DNA of 64,000 bases, from assembly GCA_025677835.1 (NCBI GenBank), contig JAIXMR010000016.1, forward strand, positions 124,001 through 188,000. Reading direction: 5' to 3'. Below are positions 47,262-58,339 of this stretch, piece after piece. The stretch is from Sporodiniella umbellata. Its lineage: Eukaryota; Mucoromycota; Mucoromycetes; Mucorales; Rhizopodaceae. The position numbers were made by a program, and so were the translations under genes. The notes below the pieces were generated by a model, which saw only the letters and a program-made list of their open reading frames with translations, was not told the DNA's origin and did not search any database. Every line of letters starts with the position of its first letter. The first letter of the stretch is position 1.

Positions 47262-49045
47262 TTGTGCTTTTAAAAAAAAAACTAGATTTATACAAATCGA
47301 ATAAAAATGATATATATGCAAAGGAAGTAAGTGAAAAGGGAGAAGGGGTTGCTTTTATATGTATTTTGAAAATTCAAACTTTAAAGATATTAAATATATA
47401 TATATATATATATAAGTATTAAAACTATATGGAAAACACTAATAAGGAAAAGCTTTTTTGTACAATTACAATTAAAAATCATGCTAAAAAATTTTTTTAA
47501 AAGAAAGGTTAAATGTGTCTTCATCATTGATCAACTTGTACATACATGTAAGAAAACAAAAAACAAAAAAGGTAGCGCGAGCACCTCTTGGTCCAAGTTA
47601 GACAAGGCTTCAAGATTCAACAATATCATTTCAATTAAACTAAAGCCAATGTATTGCTATCAGCAAGTAATGAGCTAAAAAAAAAAAAAAAAGGAGAGGG
47701 GAAATCACTACGAATTTCAATCGTCCCATGCTCTTTGTTACCATGGAAATAAAACACTAAAAAAAACCCTTGACCTTTCTTTAGGTTTTTTCATAAGGAG
47801 AAAAAATGTTTTTGGTAGTGAATAATGACCTGATACTGCATAAGTGAATGTTAATAATTTTGAATCGATCCAAATTATATTTGTGTATAATGCATGTTGT
47901 TATAGCAGTAACAATGGTAGAAAGCAAGGGGGGGGGGAGGGGAGACACAAATATCATGTTGCTTGGTGGTAGCTTCCTTTTTTTTTTTTTTTCTTTTTTT
48001 TTTTTGTAAAGTGGTCTTTGCTTATTTTAATAAAAATAAATGAAAGAGAAAGTTTTGACTACTCCGAAGAATAGGCTTCGGTACTTAATGTAATGAATAT
48101 AAACAAACTAAAGCAAAGAGTAGATAAGCGATAGTAAAATATGTAAAGATTATACATGTTGCATAAAGTTCGCAACCAAATGCAACCAAAATCCTTAGAA
48201 TTGATATTAAACATACATCTAAAACGTTTCCAGACCAAAAAAGGAAGCTTCTTACCAGTATGTTGACCTATCTTTATACATTTGAAAAGAAGATATACAG
48301 TTTCATGTGCGCATGTACATGTCACCAAAAAAAAGTTTTTCTTTTAGTTGGATGCGTAAAGCAGTGGCCTTATCTTTATCAGCTTAGTTTTTTTTTTTTT
48401 TTTTTTCGTCATAGTAGCCTTTTCTGTTTGTTTTTTTTTTTTTTGGTATAAATATGGCAGTCCAATAGTTTTTAGTGGTATAAAAGAAATCCTATTTTCA
48501 ATAAGACCATAGATACCTACTTATATGTCTATGCATGTGCACATCTATCTAAAGCGATTGGATCTATTAATCCATGCCTAGTAGTTTTCTGCTTTGTTAA
48601 TAAAGTCAAATTAACATTAACAGATTCCGTGTGTTTTCTGATGTTGGGCCGGTTTTTGATTGGTCTATATCTATCTTTAGCTTGGCTTGCAAGTACAGAA
48701 TTACAAAAAGGTTTGATAAAGCCAATAGTTGCATGGTGAATTTAATACCATTTTCAGCTTGTAGAGTCAGTCTTTTTGAGCAAGGACTTTAAGGAGTTTT
48801 AAGACTTGAAGGGAGACTTTGGTTTGTGTCACTTTACTTTTATACCTTAAAATTATATTTTGAATTTCCCAAGTCCGTCCTTTACTACTGTCATTTTTAA
48901 ATTCCTCTACCCTCTGTTTGTTTGTTTTACAGCAAGAGCAGGTTAGTTGGTTGGTAGTGAGTCATTGTGGGTCTTATTTTTGAAGTCATAAAATGGGAAA
49001 AAATAGCAAAATTTCTTTCCTTTAACTTTTTTTTTTTTTTTCAAT
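47262..49045. other. Divergent promoter region, homeobox / aminotransferase
   Basis: These are 1.8 kb without an accepted gene. Contents are a TA repeat (47394-47413), an X-box-like GTTACCATGGAAAT at 47737, a G-run at 47929-47937, T-runs at 47979-48005 and 48388-48407, and TTAACTTTTTTTTTTTTTT directly before the aminotransferase start. An 89-codon minus frame (48059-48328) has Cys/Tyr/Leu-rich composition and no support. I cannot exclude an uncaptured regulatory RNA. Confidence 0.45.
47737..47750 (+). promoter_or_regulatory. X-box-like element (GTTACCATGGAAAT)
   Basis: This sequence resembles the RFX X-box half-site pair and the repeated element at 14250-14289. It lies 476 nt upstream of the homeobox start in a divergent promoter. 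Function is inferred only from the consensus. Confidence 0.3.
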
Positions 49046-50328
49046 ATGGCTCAACCTGTCACTCCACCTTCTACTGAAATCGACTGGAACTCAATGGGGT
49101 TTCAATATAGAGATTTGAACGGATATATGCGGTATACTTGGACCGAAGAAAAAGGATGGGACGAGGGCAGACTGGAAACAAACCCTAAACTTGATGTTCA
49201 TGTATGTGCTACCGGTCTTCACTATGGTCAACAGGTAAATATAAGCATATGATCAAGGTGAGGGTTTTCTGAACTTGAGGTAGTGTTTTGAAGGTCTCAA
49301 GGCATTTCGTGATAATGAAGGTCGAGTAAGAATCTTTCGACCTCAAGATAATGCAGCAAGAATGGTACATAGCGCAGATATTGCTTGTATGCCTCGCGTG
49401 CCAGAATCTGTATTTTTGGAGGGTGTCCGTAAAACGGTTCAAGCCAACCTCGCTTTCGTTCCACCCAAAGAAACAGGCGGTTCGCTCTATATTCGTCCAC
49501 TCTTGTTTGGAAGTGGGGCCAATATCGGTCTCTCCCCTGCTCCCGAATTCACCTTCTTGGTCATTGCTATGCCTGTAGGCCCTTATTATACTGGAGGTGT
49601 TCGACCTGTAGATGCTGTTATCATTGAAGATTTAGATCGAAGTAAATCAGAGAGAGAAAAAAAAAAAAAAAAAAGAAATGTCATAAAAGGCTAGACGTAA
49701 CTGATAAATTTTTTTTTTAAAAAAAAAAAGGTGCTCCTTTTGGTGTAGGCTCGGCTAAATTAGGTGGAAATTATGCACCTACATTTAATGCTTTGCAAAA
49801 GGCTAAAAAGCAAGGCTACACGCTTACATTGCATCTGGATTCTAAAACACGTACAATGATTGATGAATTTTCTACCTCTAATTTTGTGGGATTGACAGCT
49901 CCAGGTAATAATTGCAGGATTTTTTTTTTTTTTTTTTAAAAAAAAATGTGTGCATATCGCTGAATGCCTTTTCTATAGACGCTCAAGGCAAACGTATCTT
50001 TGTCACACCAGATTCCAATACCATTCTTAGATCCATCACTCGTCTTTCATTAGAAGCCATTGCTGAAAAACTTGGATGGAAGGTTGAAGAACGATCCGTG
50101 TATCTGAAAGAAATCGAAGACGGCTATTTTGATGAAGCCGCTGCATGCGGTACGGCTGCCATCATTACGCCAGTAAAATCTATTGTATATGGAAATCGCA
50201 CGATCCCTGTCACCTCAAAACAAGAGGTGGGTGACGGTTTTAAACGCTTATATGACGAGTACCGCGGTATCCAATCGGGTGAAATCGAGGACACTTTTGG
50301 TTGGATGTGGCCTAAGGAGGGTCTCTAA
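49046..50328 (+). CDS. BAT1: Branched-chain amino acid aminotransferase
   Basis: This is a PLP-dependent class IV transaminase that interconverts Leu, Ile and Val with their 2-oxo acids. The start at 49046 gives MAQPVTPPSTEIDWNSMGFQ with no evident mitochondrial presequence, so a cytosolic form is likely. Conserved blocks are HVCATGLHYGQQCFEGLKAF, YIRPLLFGSGANIGLSPAPE, VGPYYTGGVRPVDAVI, the PLP-lysine segment GSAKLGGNYAPTFNALQKAK, DEFSTSNFVGLT, FVTPDSNTILRSITRLSLEA and AAACGTAAIITPVKSI. There are about five exons; two introns (49645-49732 and 49905-49979) consist largely of T and A runs. The product is close to the normal BCAT length of about 370. Yeast has cytosolic and mitochondrial copies; only this one is visible here. 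Confidence 0.92.
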
Positions 50329-50465
50329 AGTCTCTATTTTTTTTTTTCTTTCTTTCTTTTTTCTTGAACGTATATAGACATACACAATCAAAAAAATACG
50401 TATGTATGTACAATAAAATGCTTCTATTATTTTGTTGACTTTTATTTTGTTGGTTTTTTCTTTTC

Positions 50466-52021
50466 TTATTTGGCTTGATATATTCTCATTTGCTTTTCTT
50501 CTCCACCGCTAATGATCTTGCCGTGATCCCAAAAGACACTTAGAACCTTTTCCTTATTCTCTGCCGCATCTACCACGTATAAAGGTTCTCTGCTGCTACG
50601 GATATCCCATACACGCACCGTGCCATCGTAAGATCCAGAACATAGTGTGAATTCTGACTGTTGAGACCAACTCACAGAGGATACCCAAGCAGTATGTCCT
50701 CTCAAGGTAAGTTTGACGTTGGTACCTTCATCTGCTTTAGGATCCCATAACCGAATGGTGTTATCTGTATGGCCCGTAGCAAGCAAGCCGGATAATGAAG
50801 AATGATCTACATCCAATACTACTTTTTCACAATTCTAAACGAAATCAGACTTTGTCTGGAGAAAAAGATGGGGTTGTGATTTACCTTGGTAGACAAATTG
50901 ACCTGTTGTTCTATATCCCAAACCCGAATGGAATGATCCCAGCCACCTGTGTAAACAATATTGCTATCTATCGCATTAAAGTCCACTGTGTTGACACCGC
51001 CCACATGTCCTTCAAGATCAACAGATCTTGCCTTTGTCTTTCGATCGCCGTCTGAGCCCTTTTTCTTTTTCTTTAAAGGTTGGTCGTGTTCTGTTTCGTT
51101 CTCTTCAGGTTCAGCCGTAGTCCAGACTTTCACAAGTCCATCAGCAGAAGCACTTGCCAACTAATCAAGGGAACAAAGTCAATCTGTGTACCAAGAAAAA
51201 AAAAAAAAAAAAAAAAAAAAAAGGCTTTACATATCGACCCTGGGTATCTACAGATACTGATTCCACAGGCCCTTGGTGTCCTTTACATTCATACATCAGT
51301 CGATAAGAACGATCTGTTAAGGAATATTCCCAAGCAAGTACGACATGGTCCAATCCACCCGAGAAAACAATGGCTTTTTCCTCTACCAAAATAAAAAAAA
51401 AATAAAAAAATACTGTGTCAATCCTTCCTATCATCGTCTCTTTCTCTCTCTCTATATATACCGTCTACAGCTCCTAAAGCAACGCTTTTGACAGCCCCCG
51501 TGTGACCCATCAAGGTCACAAGACATTCACCCATCGAATCCCATAAACGAACATGATGGTCATAACTTCCTGTGGCAAACAATTCGTTTTTTCCTGTAAC
51601 GGAGCTAATCCAGTCATCGTGTTCATAAGAAGTAATAGGTAAAGGAGGTTGCATCGATTCAACGTATTCAATCGTAATCAAGTTTTCCTATAGAAACATA
51701 GCTATGATAAGCATACAAAAAGAGAGATGAAAAAAAAAAAAAAGTACTTTACAGTAGACAGGTTGACATGGTTCAAGTATTCATGAATGCTACTTCTTAA
51801 TAATTGTCCATCGATCAAGAAATCAAAAGGGATGGGTGATTCTTTTTTGTTTGGTAAGTTGTTTGTGCATGTCTGGAAGTATATAATGTACCATAATCAA
51901 GTAAACCGTTTACAATGTCGGATAAACCACTCTTGTCAATATTTGAAGGAAGCAATAGGGTTGCATCGCTAACTTTGTGTGGGGTTTCTGTTACAAAACG
52001 AACTTGAACTTGTTCAGACAT
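50466..52021 (-). CDS. YTM1: WD-repeat protein Ytm1 / WDR12, 60S biogenesis
   Basis: This is a member of the Nop7-Erb1-Ytm1 (PeBoW) complex required for 60S subunit maturation. The start is at 52021 (MSEQVQVRFVTETPHKVSDA). The N-terminal NLE (ubiquitin-like) domain, which binds the Rea1 MIDAS in the family, is followed by INLSTENLITIEYVES-type sequence and WD repeats: SYEHDDWISSVTGKNELFAT, SYDHHVRLWDSMGECLVTLM, GGLDHVVLAWEYSL, ASASADGLVKVWTTAEPEEN, a Lys-rich insert (PLKKKKKGSDGD), GGWDHSIRVWDIEQQ, TGHTDNTIRLWDP, LCSGSYDGTVRVWDIRS and the last blade ending at 50466. The basic acidic insert between blades 3 and 4 is common in Ytm1. There are six exons. Confidence 0.92.
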
Positions 52022-52207
52022 TATATGTTTTATTGAATGGATCGATGAATCAATTAAAAAAAAAATAGGAAAAAAAAAAAAAAATTGACAAGCATTTACA
52101 TTAAATCGATGCGGTGGCTTGTGATGGCACCCACCTACTTTTATAGATTAAAACCATGTCTGTTTGTTTTTTCTTCCACCAAAAAAAAAAAAAAAAAAAA
52201 AAAGGAA

Positions 52208-52861
52208 ATGTCAGAAAGTTTGACGGATGAGTTTGATTTCCATGAAAAGATAGCTCAAGCGGAACAAAGTCTATCGACTTTCCAAGTGTTTGAACGACTG
52301 GAAGAAAACGAGACGATTTTACAGGCGATGCGACATCAGTTGGAAGAATACAATTACAACCATGAGGAAAGACTGGATGCACTTGAGGAAGAGGTAGCGG
52401 AACTGAAAGCAAGAGAATCCGAATTAGCGCAAAAGTGGTACGAGTCTGATAAAGAGAGAGAACGTTGGAAGCGAGAGGGTATTCGATTGGAAGCCGATAT
52501 GGAGCGTTATCAAGCCACACTGGATCAGACCAAGCAGGATATTGAATCGCTTGAAGGTCAGTTAGAGTTGGTTCAGCAAAACATGACACGTCCTGGTGCG
52601 GACCGGTTGTCTGCTCTGTAAGTTCACAAAGATACATAGACAGAGGCCCTGAACTCTATTAGGAATCTTTTAAAGTTTTATGAACAGATGGGAATCCGTG
52701 TGCTAACACAAGAAGGAAAACCGACCCGACTGATTGTAGGAAAGAACGAGTGCTGTGTAAGAATACTTGATACCCAACATCATCCGATTGATACCGACAC
52801 TGTCTGGCGTATTTTATACCGAGCGATGGATAGAGCCAATACCCAGTTTAAAGTGATTTAA
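52208..52861 (+). CDS. Coiled-coil protein, candidate kinetochore Spc24
   Basis: There are two exons, 52208-52617 and 52663-52861 (609 nt, 202 residues). Residues about 35-130 are continuous heptad-rich coiled coil (LEENETILQAMRHQLEEYNY, LEADMERYQATLDQTKQDIE). A compact C-terminal globular part follows: LLKFYEQMGIRVLTQEGKP, KNECCVRILDTQHH and TDTVWRILYRAMDRANTQF. A coiled coil plus a small C-terminal domain beginning with an LxxYxxLGI-type segment is the layout of the Ndc80-complex subunit Spc24. Size (about 200) also fits. Spc25 or another coiled-coil protein remains possible, because this family diverges quickly and I had no alignment. A 23-A run precedes the start. It is convergent with the coiled-coil paralogue B. 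Confidence 0.6.
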
Positions 52862-52894
52862 ACCCACCCTTGTTTTGAAATCGATGCATTTTGT

Positions 52895-52897
<3 letters not shown>

Positions 52898-52945
<48 letters not shown>
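52898..52945. repeat. (AAT)n microsatellite
   Basis: There are about sixteen AAT/TAA units between the 3' ends of the Spc24-like gene and the coiled-coil gene. Smaller (AAT)n tracts occur at 34709-34730, 35489-35510 and 63444-63468. Confidence 0.9.
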
Positions 52946-52950
<5 letters not shown>

Positions 52951-53001
52951 CAACAATAAGAAGGGGGTCTATAGATATGAAAGATGTAGTTTTCTGTTTG
53001 T

Positions 53002-54308
53002 TTAAGCCAAAGAGCAAAAAGTGAACAGGTTTTGTATCCAATTTGGTTTCTGGTAGAGAAGGATGGGCTGGGAAGGCCTTGAAGAAGCTTTGATACGTCT
53101 GACAAAATCTGCCTGTAAATCATTGAGGGTGATTTTGACAGTGCACATTTCTTTGAGCATCAGGCAGACCAGCTGAGCCAGGGGTTGATTTCGATCGTCT
53201 TGTTCAAAAGAGATGGAGAACCGGCTGAGATCATCTTCGACCAATCTAGAAAGCATGGTATTGCTCAGTTCGCTTAGATCGGTCATATCCAGACGTCGGT
53301 CCAGTCGTTTGTTGAGAATGCGGACGTCCGTGGCATTCAGTTTGTCCCAAGCCTGTTGTGTGACGGTGTAGAGGGACAAGGCGTCCCATTGGTTTGGTAT
53401 CACCACCTCTTCACGCGATTCGTTTCTAGTTAATAGCTTCTGCTCGTGTTCTCTTACCAAGACATCATGCGTCAATTTCAGGGTCTCTATAACCAAATTA
53501 AGAAAAAGAAATGAAATTGGCTTAAAAAAAAAAAAATTATCCCTTGTGTTTTCTCAGCCAATAAAAAAAAAAAAAAAGGATGCCACCTTACCATGCTTTT
53601 CATGTAATCGTTTATAACGAGCGTTTAGAGTCGTATTGGCTTTATCGAGTAATCTGAGTTCCTGTTTTAAATCGTTTGTCTGGATAAAAGGCATGTAAGC
53701 AAACATAGGAAAAAAAAAAAAGAGAGAGAGAGAGTACCTGAGTCATCAGTTCTTGCTCCACTTTTGCTTTAGCATTCAACAATGTCTGTACTTTTTCGTT
53801 TACTTTCAAGACACCCTTGAGTTCGTTACAGTATGTTCTCATCGATTTTAATTCCTCTTTCAAGATCTCAATGACCTAGAAACGTTTTAATCAAAGGAAG
53901 GAGCGATTCTTTTGGTTTACTTTATCAGATTCTTTCTTTTCCCATCTTAACTGGTTCAGTTCTCGTATCGTCCTATCGTCAATATCCTATTGAATCTCTC
54001 TCTTTCTTCAGTTCCCCTTCTCATTTGAAGCCATCCTGTGGGGTATGCCGTTGCTTTCCACCCCCCCTTTTTTTTCTTTCTTTCTATGTTTACCTGATCT
54101 TTTAAAAGGGTCTGTCCAAGTTCTTTTGAAAAAGAGAGAGAGAGAGAGTTTAATATGCGTTTTTTTTTTTTGTTTTTTTTTCGATCTGTTTACCAGCGGC
54201 TAAGAATGCATCATTCTTCATCTTTAGAAACGATTCATTAAATTCAATTAATTGAGAACAATTGGGTTGTTTACAACAACAACTGAATTCATGCATAGTT
54301 GATTCCAT
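53002..54308 (-). CDS. Coiled-coil protein with N-terminal Cys cluster, paralogue B
   Basis: The chosen start at 54308 gives MESTMHEFSCCCKQPNCSQL, preceded in frame by a Phe-run that looks like leader. The first exon carries a CCCxxxxC cluster and ends LKMKNDAFLAAG, matching CACCEKRDC ... RLAAG in the protein at 19095-21406. The next exon (ELGQTLLKDQ) matches EIGQSLLIKH. Coiled coil follows (EELKSMRTYCNELKGVLKVN, AKVEQELMTQ, LKQELRLLDKANTTLNARYK), then a C-terminal domain with VRILNKRLDRRLDMTDLSEL, which matches IVLNRRLKRTFDIVEISRMS. The stop is at 53002. It is shorter than paralogue A, which has an added linker. About six exons. Function is unknown. The nearby Spc24-like gene is suggestive of spindle or kinetochore biology but proves nothing. 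Confidence 0.7.
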
Positions 54309-54942
54309 CAATATAGATAAAAAGAGAAAAAAAAAAAAAAAAAAAGAAAGCCTCATTGTTTTCTATAGCTTTTGTTCTCTGCTTAGACTCCGCTTTTTTT
54401 TTTTTTTTTTTTTTTGAATGTACGTCGTTAACAAATGAAATAGTTCAACTTTCTCTAAATAGGGTTTATCTTTTCTTGTTTAATATTTATGTAATGGTTT
54501 GTTATTGTCTCCTTGAAAAAAAAAAAAAAAAAAAGGGTATACGATGCTATTAAGAAACATGTGTTAATGTGTCATCCCTCAAACAACAAGTGTTGTCTAA
54601 AAAAACGATGGTCAATCATAAGCTGAGAATGATTCTTTTCCGTTGTGAAAAGGATGGATATGCAGCGAAATGATTATTTTGATTGTTTATGCCGACATAG
54701 GAACCCAAATTAAGCCCTCTCAGACGAAAGGGAGGGTAAAAACCCGATTGATAGCCAATAAGGTCACCGAAACGTAAAGAAAGATAGCTTCTATATTTAC
54801 CCCTTTTTTTTTTTTTTTTTTTTGACCCAAAAACGGATGAATTGGCTTGACTGTGACTCTTTGTGCCCGGAGATCGAACCCTCACCATGACGAAACGCGA
54901 GCGTAGGACAAACCTTTTTTTCTTTTCCTTCTTTTGTGTAGG
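54309..54942. other. Divergent spacer, coiled-coil B / hydratase-fold gene
   Basis: There is no accepted gene in 634 nt. A- and T-runs occur at 54330-54345, 54393-54415, 54518-54534 and 54805-54823. A CGAACCC/CGAAACG segment near 54770-54900 is GC-richer and may be promoter. A minus frame at 54616-55008 overlaps the next gene and is not supported. Confidence 0.45.
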
Positions 54943-56725
54943 ATGAATAACCAAGAAACATTTGAAAGTTTCAATACGTACGATTGGCAAAACGATAGCC
55001 AGTTTCAATCTGGCTGTGAGAGTCTAGAGGGCATCAAGGATCCTCAAAAACTGTTGGAAGCCAAACACTTTTACTTTTCCAAATTCCAAACTGCCTTTGA
55101 CTTGGACGCCTATCGACTCTATGAGAAAAAGAAGGCAGAGGAAGCGTTGTTTGGGCAAGTAGAAGCGTATGACTATTCCAACGATGCCGTTTACCGACAA
55201 GGGCTGGTGCCGGTGATAGATCGTTGGTTGGCAGAAGATGTGATGTGGGACTGGGAAAGATTAGAATTTGAATTGAAAAAGACAAGGGCTGTTTACTACC
55301 ATACGTAAAAAAAAAAAAAAAAATAATAAGAAGCATAAGAAAAAAAAAAAAAAACAATCCACTGATGGAGTCTAGTCAAATCCAAGCTTTTGACCTGCTG
55401 GGTTATTTCCAGCGGGAGGTGAAAAAGAAAGAGGCCAAGACGGCAGCCTGTCCTTTTGCCAATCTGTGGCAGAACAAAGGCCAAGGTAAAGAAAGAAAAC
55501 AGAGAGAACCAAAAACTGATCTGTCTATGCAAGCCCCGAGAGTAGACCAAGTGAACGGATCTCAGTTTGTAATGTGTGAAGAAGGGCCAGAGGTAGTCCG
55601 CCTGACGCTGGCGTCACCTACGACCCAAAACTTGATCCAGCTGAACCGTGCGCAAGCGTTGAGCGAGGCATACCACGGCCCAGCGTCGACTGTTTTCCTC
55701 CAAGCCAGGGTGCACGAGAGACAAGTGACGGCAACCGAACGAATTAGGACGCAGGATACCAAACAGATCAGTGCAGGGCTAGCGTACGACGCGACATGGG
55801 CAGCCAGTCAAGGCAGTCAGCGTGCGCTGTACGATCTCGATCAAAGCTACCTTGGGCTGTTGAAGCCCACGAACGGAATGCGCGTACATCTGTTGAACGG
55901 CCAGATACCACAGAACATGGCCAGCTTCTTTCTCCGGCCGGACGCGTTCCGGGTGGTGACAGAACATGCGTTGGTGGATTGGCAGTTGTGTGTTTCCCAT
56001 ACGCCGATGCCACCCCTGGGCTTGATCAGCTCGCTGCGGTGCTCGATTGAACACAAACTGTATTTGGCTTTGGGGTCGCATACGTTGCGCGGTCCGGAAC
56101 TGATGACGCTCGGCTGGGCAGACGTATTTTTGTCCGAGACACGGCTCGCAGACATCCGTGCGGCGGCCGAGCTCATGGCGGTGCATCCCGACCCACGCGC
56201 GGTCCAGCTCGCGTTTCGATCCGGCCATACGTATGCAGGGCCAGATCGTCTGTCGGTATGGAAAGCGCAGGTGGAGAGTGTGTTTGTAAGTAAGGAAAAG
56301 TAGAGAGGCAGTGCATTGAATCTGTTGCTTAGAAACCAGACTCGTTTCCAGAAATCCAAAGCCGTCTGGAGAAAGTCAAGACGGCCTGGAGTAGTCAGAT
56401 CCTGGCAGGGTGGAAACGTATGCCTACTACACTACTCCATGTGATTGTACGTGCCTTGACGATGGCTCTACCGGATGACCCGCAACAAGTGTTTCAGCTC
56501 GAAACAAATCTCAATGCCAAATGGAGGCAAACAACAGACTACCAACAATGGCTTCACCAGTCCTCCTACGGTCCTCTGGCCAATGTCGATTTTTATTTCG
56601 GAACCCTAGAAAACGTACCGGCCAAAGAAAGCTATCCGCCTCTGGAAATCCAAAGCCCACCCGTGGTATGTCCTATCACAGGCCAGGTGGGCCTTGTTTG
56701 TCCCTCGTCTTTTCATATGAAATAA
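54943..56725 (+). CDS. Enoyl-CoA hydratase-fold protein with extra N-terminal domain
   Basis: I join three exons: 54943-55304, 55376-56285 and 56333-56725 (1665 nt, 554 residues). The first exon has an apparent stop right at its end, but GTAAAA and TCTAG flank a 71-nt intron that restores frame exactly. Residues 1-120 form an aromatic, charged domain (FNTYDWQNDSQFQSG, KHFYFSKFQTAFDLDAY, ALFGQVEAYDYSND) that I cannot name. A central hydratase/isomerase (HIBCH-like) fold follows: VRLTLASPTTQNLIQLNRAQ, NGQIPQNMASFF, PPLGLISSLRCSIEHKLYLA, LRGPELMTLGWADVFLSE. The C-terminal part resembles the HIBCH helical tail (FQLETNLNAKWRQTTDY). Canonical catalytic Glu/Gly motifs are not obvious, so activity is doubtful. 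Cys-Pro motifs sit at residues 146, 537 and 547. Exon 2 is GC-rich. Confidence 0.7.
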
Positions 56726-57076
56726 AGAATCATTTCAATCATTTCTAAATTTGTTCACCAAAAAAAAAAAAAAAAAAAAAAAAAAATAGGAGATTTTCTT
56801 ATTTAATCACACGCACATTTCATCCGCTTTTTTAAAATATATAAACAATGAATGACAATCGCTCTTTATCATTGGTACATTTTGATAAATTCATATAAAA
56901 AAGGTTTTGCCATTTTTGTATTTTCCTAAGAGTTCAAGAAAAAAAAAAAAAAAAAGGGGGGGGGGTGTTTATAGAAAGTACGTTTGATATTTAATCTTTT
57001 CTTTTTTTAATTTGTATTTCTCTTTTCTCTTTTTATTTTCTTATTCTTTATTTACAACCTTTGCCAGGCAAAGAAA
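56726..57076. other. Spacer upstream of the cyclin gene
   Basis: There is no gene. A 27-A run (56760-56786) marks the 3' side of the hydratase-fold gene. A G-run (56956-56965) and a pyrimidine-rich stretch (56995-57060) precede the cyclin start. Confidence 0.5.
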
Positions 57077-57725
57077 ATGATGAACGTTTCTCAGATACCC
57101 AACAACAATCCGATCACGGTTGATTTTGTTTATCATTCCATAGCTCAGGAATATCGACCGTTACCTTCGATTCTTACGGGTAAAATAAAGGATGGGCCCA
57201 TTTTTTATTTGATGCGTAATAGATGGCTCTAGATTTTATCGCCTTCAAGTTATGTGAGCTATTACCTATCCGACCTTTGCCCCAGGGTACCAAGCGCACG
57301 ACACCCGAATTGGTGTATTTCATTCTCAAAGTGACGACAGAGGCTCGTATATCATGCCATGTAGCAGTGATTGCATTGATCTATATTGAACGGTGTAAAA
57401 ATGCTTTACCCAAACATGCCATGGGAAACGAAGGTAAGCATCACCGGCCGTCCTTTTGGCCAGACTAACCCAGAGGTTAGATACCATCCATCGTATTTTT
57501 GTCGCCTCGCTCTTGATTGCGCACAAGTACTTGCAGGACACGACATGGGAAAAAGACCAATTGAACAACGCTCGGATGGCGCAGATCTGTTATCGATTCT
57601 ATACCCTTCAAGAAATCAATCGGTTAGAAATCTCTTTTCTGAAGCTGATCAAATACGACTGCTTTGTCCATCCGCTCGAGGTGGATCTTTATCTAGCCAA
57701 GCACCGACAGGATCTACTTCTCTAG
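57077..57725 (+). CDS. Pho80/Pcl-type cyclin
   Basis: There are three exons: 57077-57179, 57233-57433 and 57481-57725 (549 nt, 182 residues). Both acceptors were chosen because they alone keep the frame. The N-terminus MMNVSQIPNNNPITVDFVYH is followed by the single cyclin box: DFIAFKLCELLPIRPLP, ILKVTTEARISCHVAVIALI, YIERCKNALPKHAMGNE, DTIHRIFVASLLIAHKYLQD and LEISFLKLIKYDCFVHPLEV. The compact size and the HRIFVASLLIAHKYL block are typical of Pho85-partner cyclins (Pho80, Pcl family), which steer Pho85/CDK5-type kinases in phosphate sensing, morphogenesis and storage metabolism. Which branch it belongs to cannot be told from sequence alone. Confidence 0.85.
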
Positions 57726-58339
57726 CCACACACACACTCTCTCTCTCTATCCATCGATACCCCCCCCCCTTTATGGCCTTTCTTTTTTTTTTTTTTTTTT
57801 TTCTGTATACCCTTTCTTTTTTTACTAAACTAATAAACTCTCAAAAAAGGGGGACGCGTGTAATTCCTTGACACTTTTTCTTTGATACAGCTTTTTTTTT
57901 TTTTTTTTTTTTTGGGAGGCCAGAACACCACCATAGATCAGCCGATAGATTCATGGCCCACCCTTTTTATTGTGTCAATCATTAAAAGTCACATCCAAAC
58001 AAAAAGTTGATCATTTAAGGGGGAGGGAAGGAGGGTTATGAATCATCTAAAGTCTTCTGATGTCCAGAGAGAATTGAAACATCTATGCACGCTCTTTTTT
58101 CTATTATGCTATTCTCCCTTTTTTTTTTTTTTTTTTTTTTGAGAACACTCCCCCCTTTTTGATTTCTAAACTCACCTGATTCTTGTCATTGCTTATTGTT
58201 TTCTACGACTCATGTAGTACAGTGAGAGAAATGGCTGAGTTGGGATTCTACTCTATTTTAGCTTTGTTTTTTTTCTTTATTTTCTCTAGAAACCTTTTTT
58301 TTTTTTTCTCCCCTTTTTTTTTTTGTTTTTTTTTTTAAA
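57726..58339. other. Spacer between cyclin and kelch genes
   Basis: There is no accepted gene. T-runs occur at 57784-57802, 57893-57913 and 58121-58140. A CTTT/T-rich leader runs into the kelch ATG at 58340. AATAAA at 57831 is probably the cyclin poly(A) signal area. Confidence 0.5.

Noticed and set aside
48059..48328. 89-codon minus frame in the homeobox/BCAT spacer
   Set aside because: Composition is Cys/Tyr/Phe-rich with no domain, splice sites or promoter signs.
52101..52637. 178-codon minus frame
   Set aside because: It is antisense to the Spc24-like gene and includes a Phe-run from the A-tract.
52898..52945. CRISPR-like regular repeats
   Set aside because: It is a simple AAT microsatellite without spacers, in a eukaryotic genome.
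54943..55308. Separate 121-residue gene ending at the TAA at 55308
   Set aside because: The TAA lies inside a GTAAAA donor. Removing 55305-55375 joins the frame exactly to the next one, so one gene is more likely than two genes 56 nt apart.
55779..56359. Long minus-strand frames (149 and 170 codons)
   Set aside because: They are antisense to the GC-rich exon 2 of the hydratase-fold gene, which has the better composition and splice-consistent frame.
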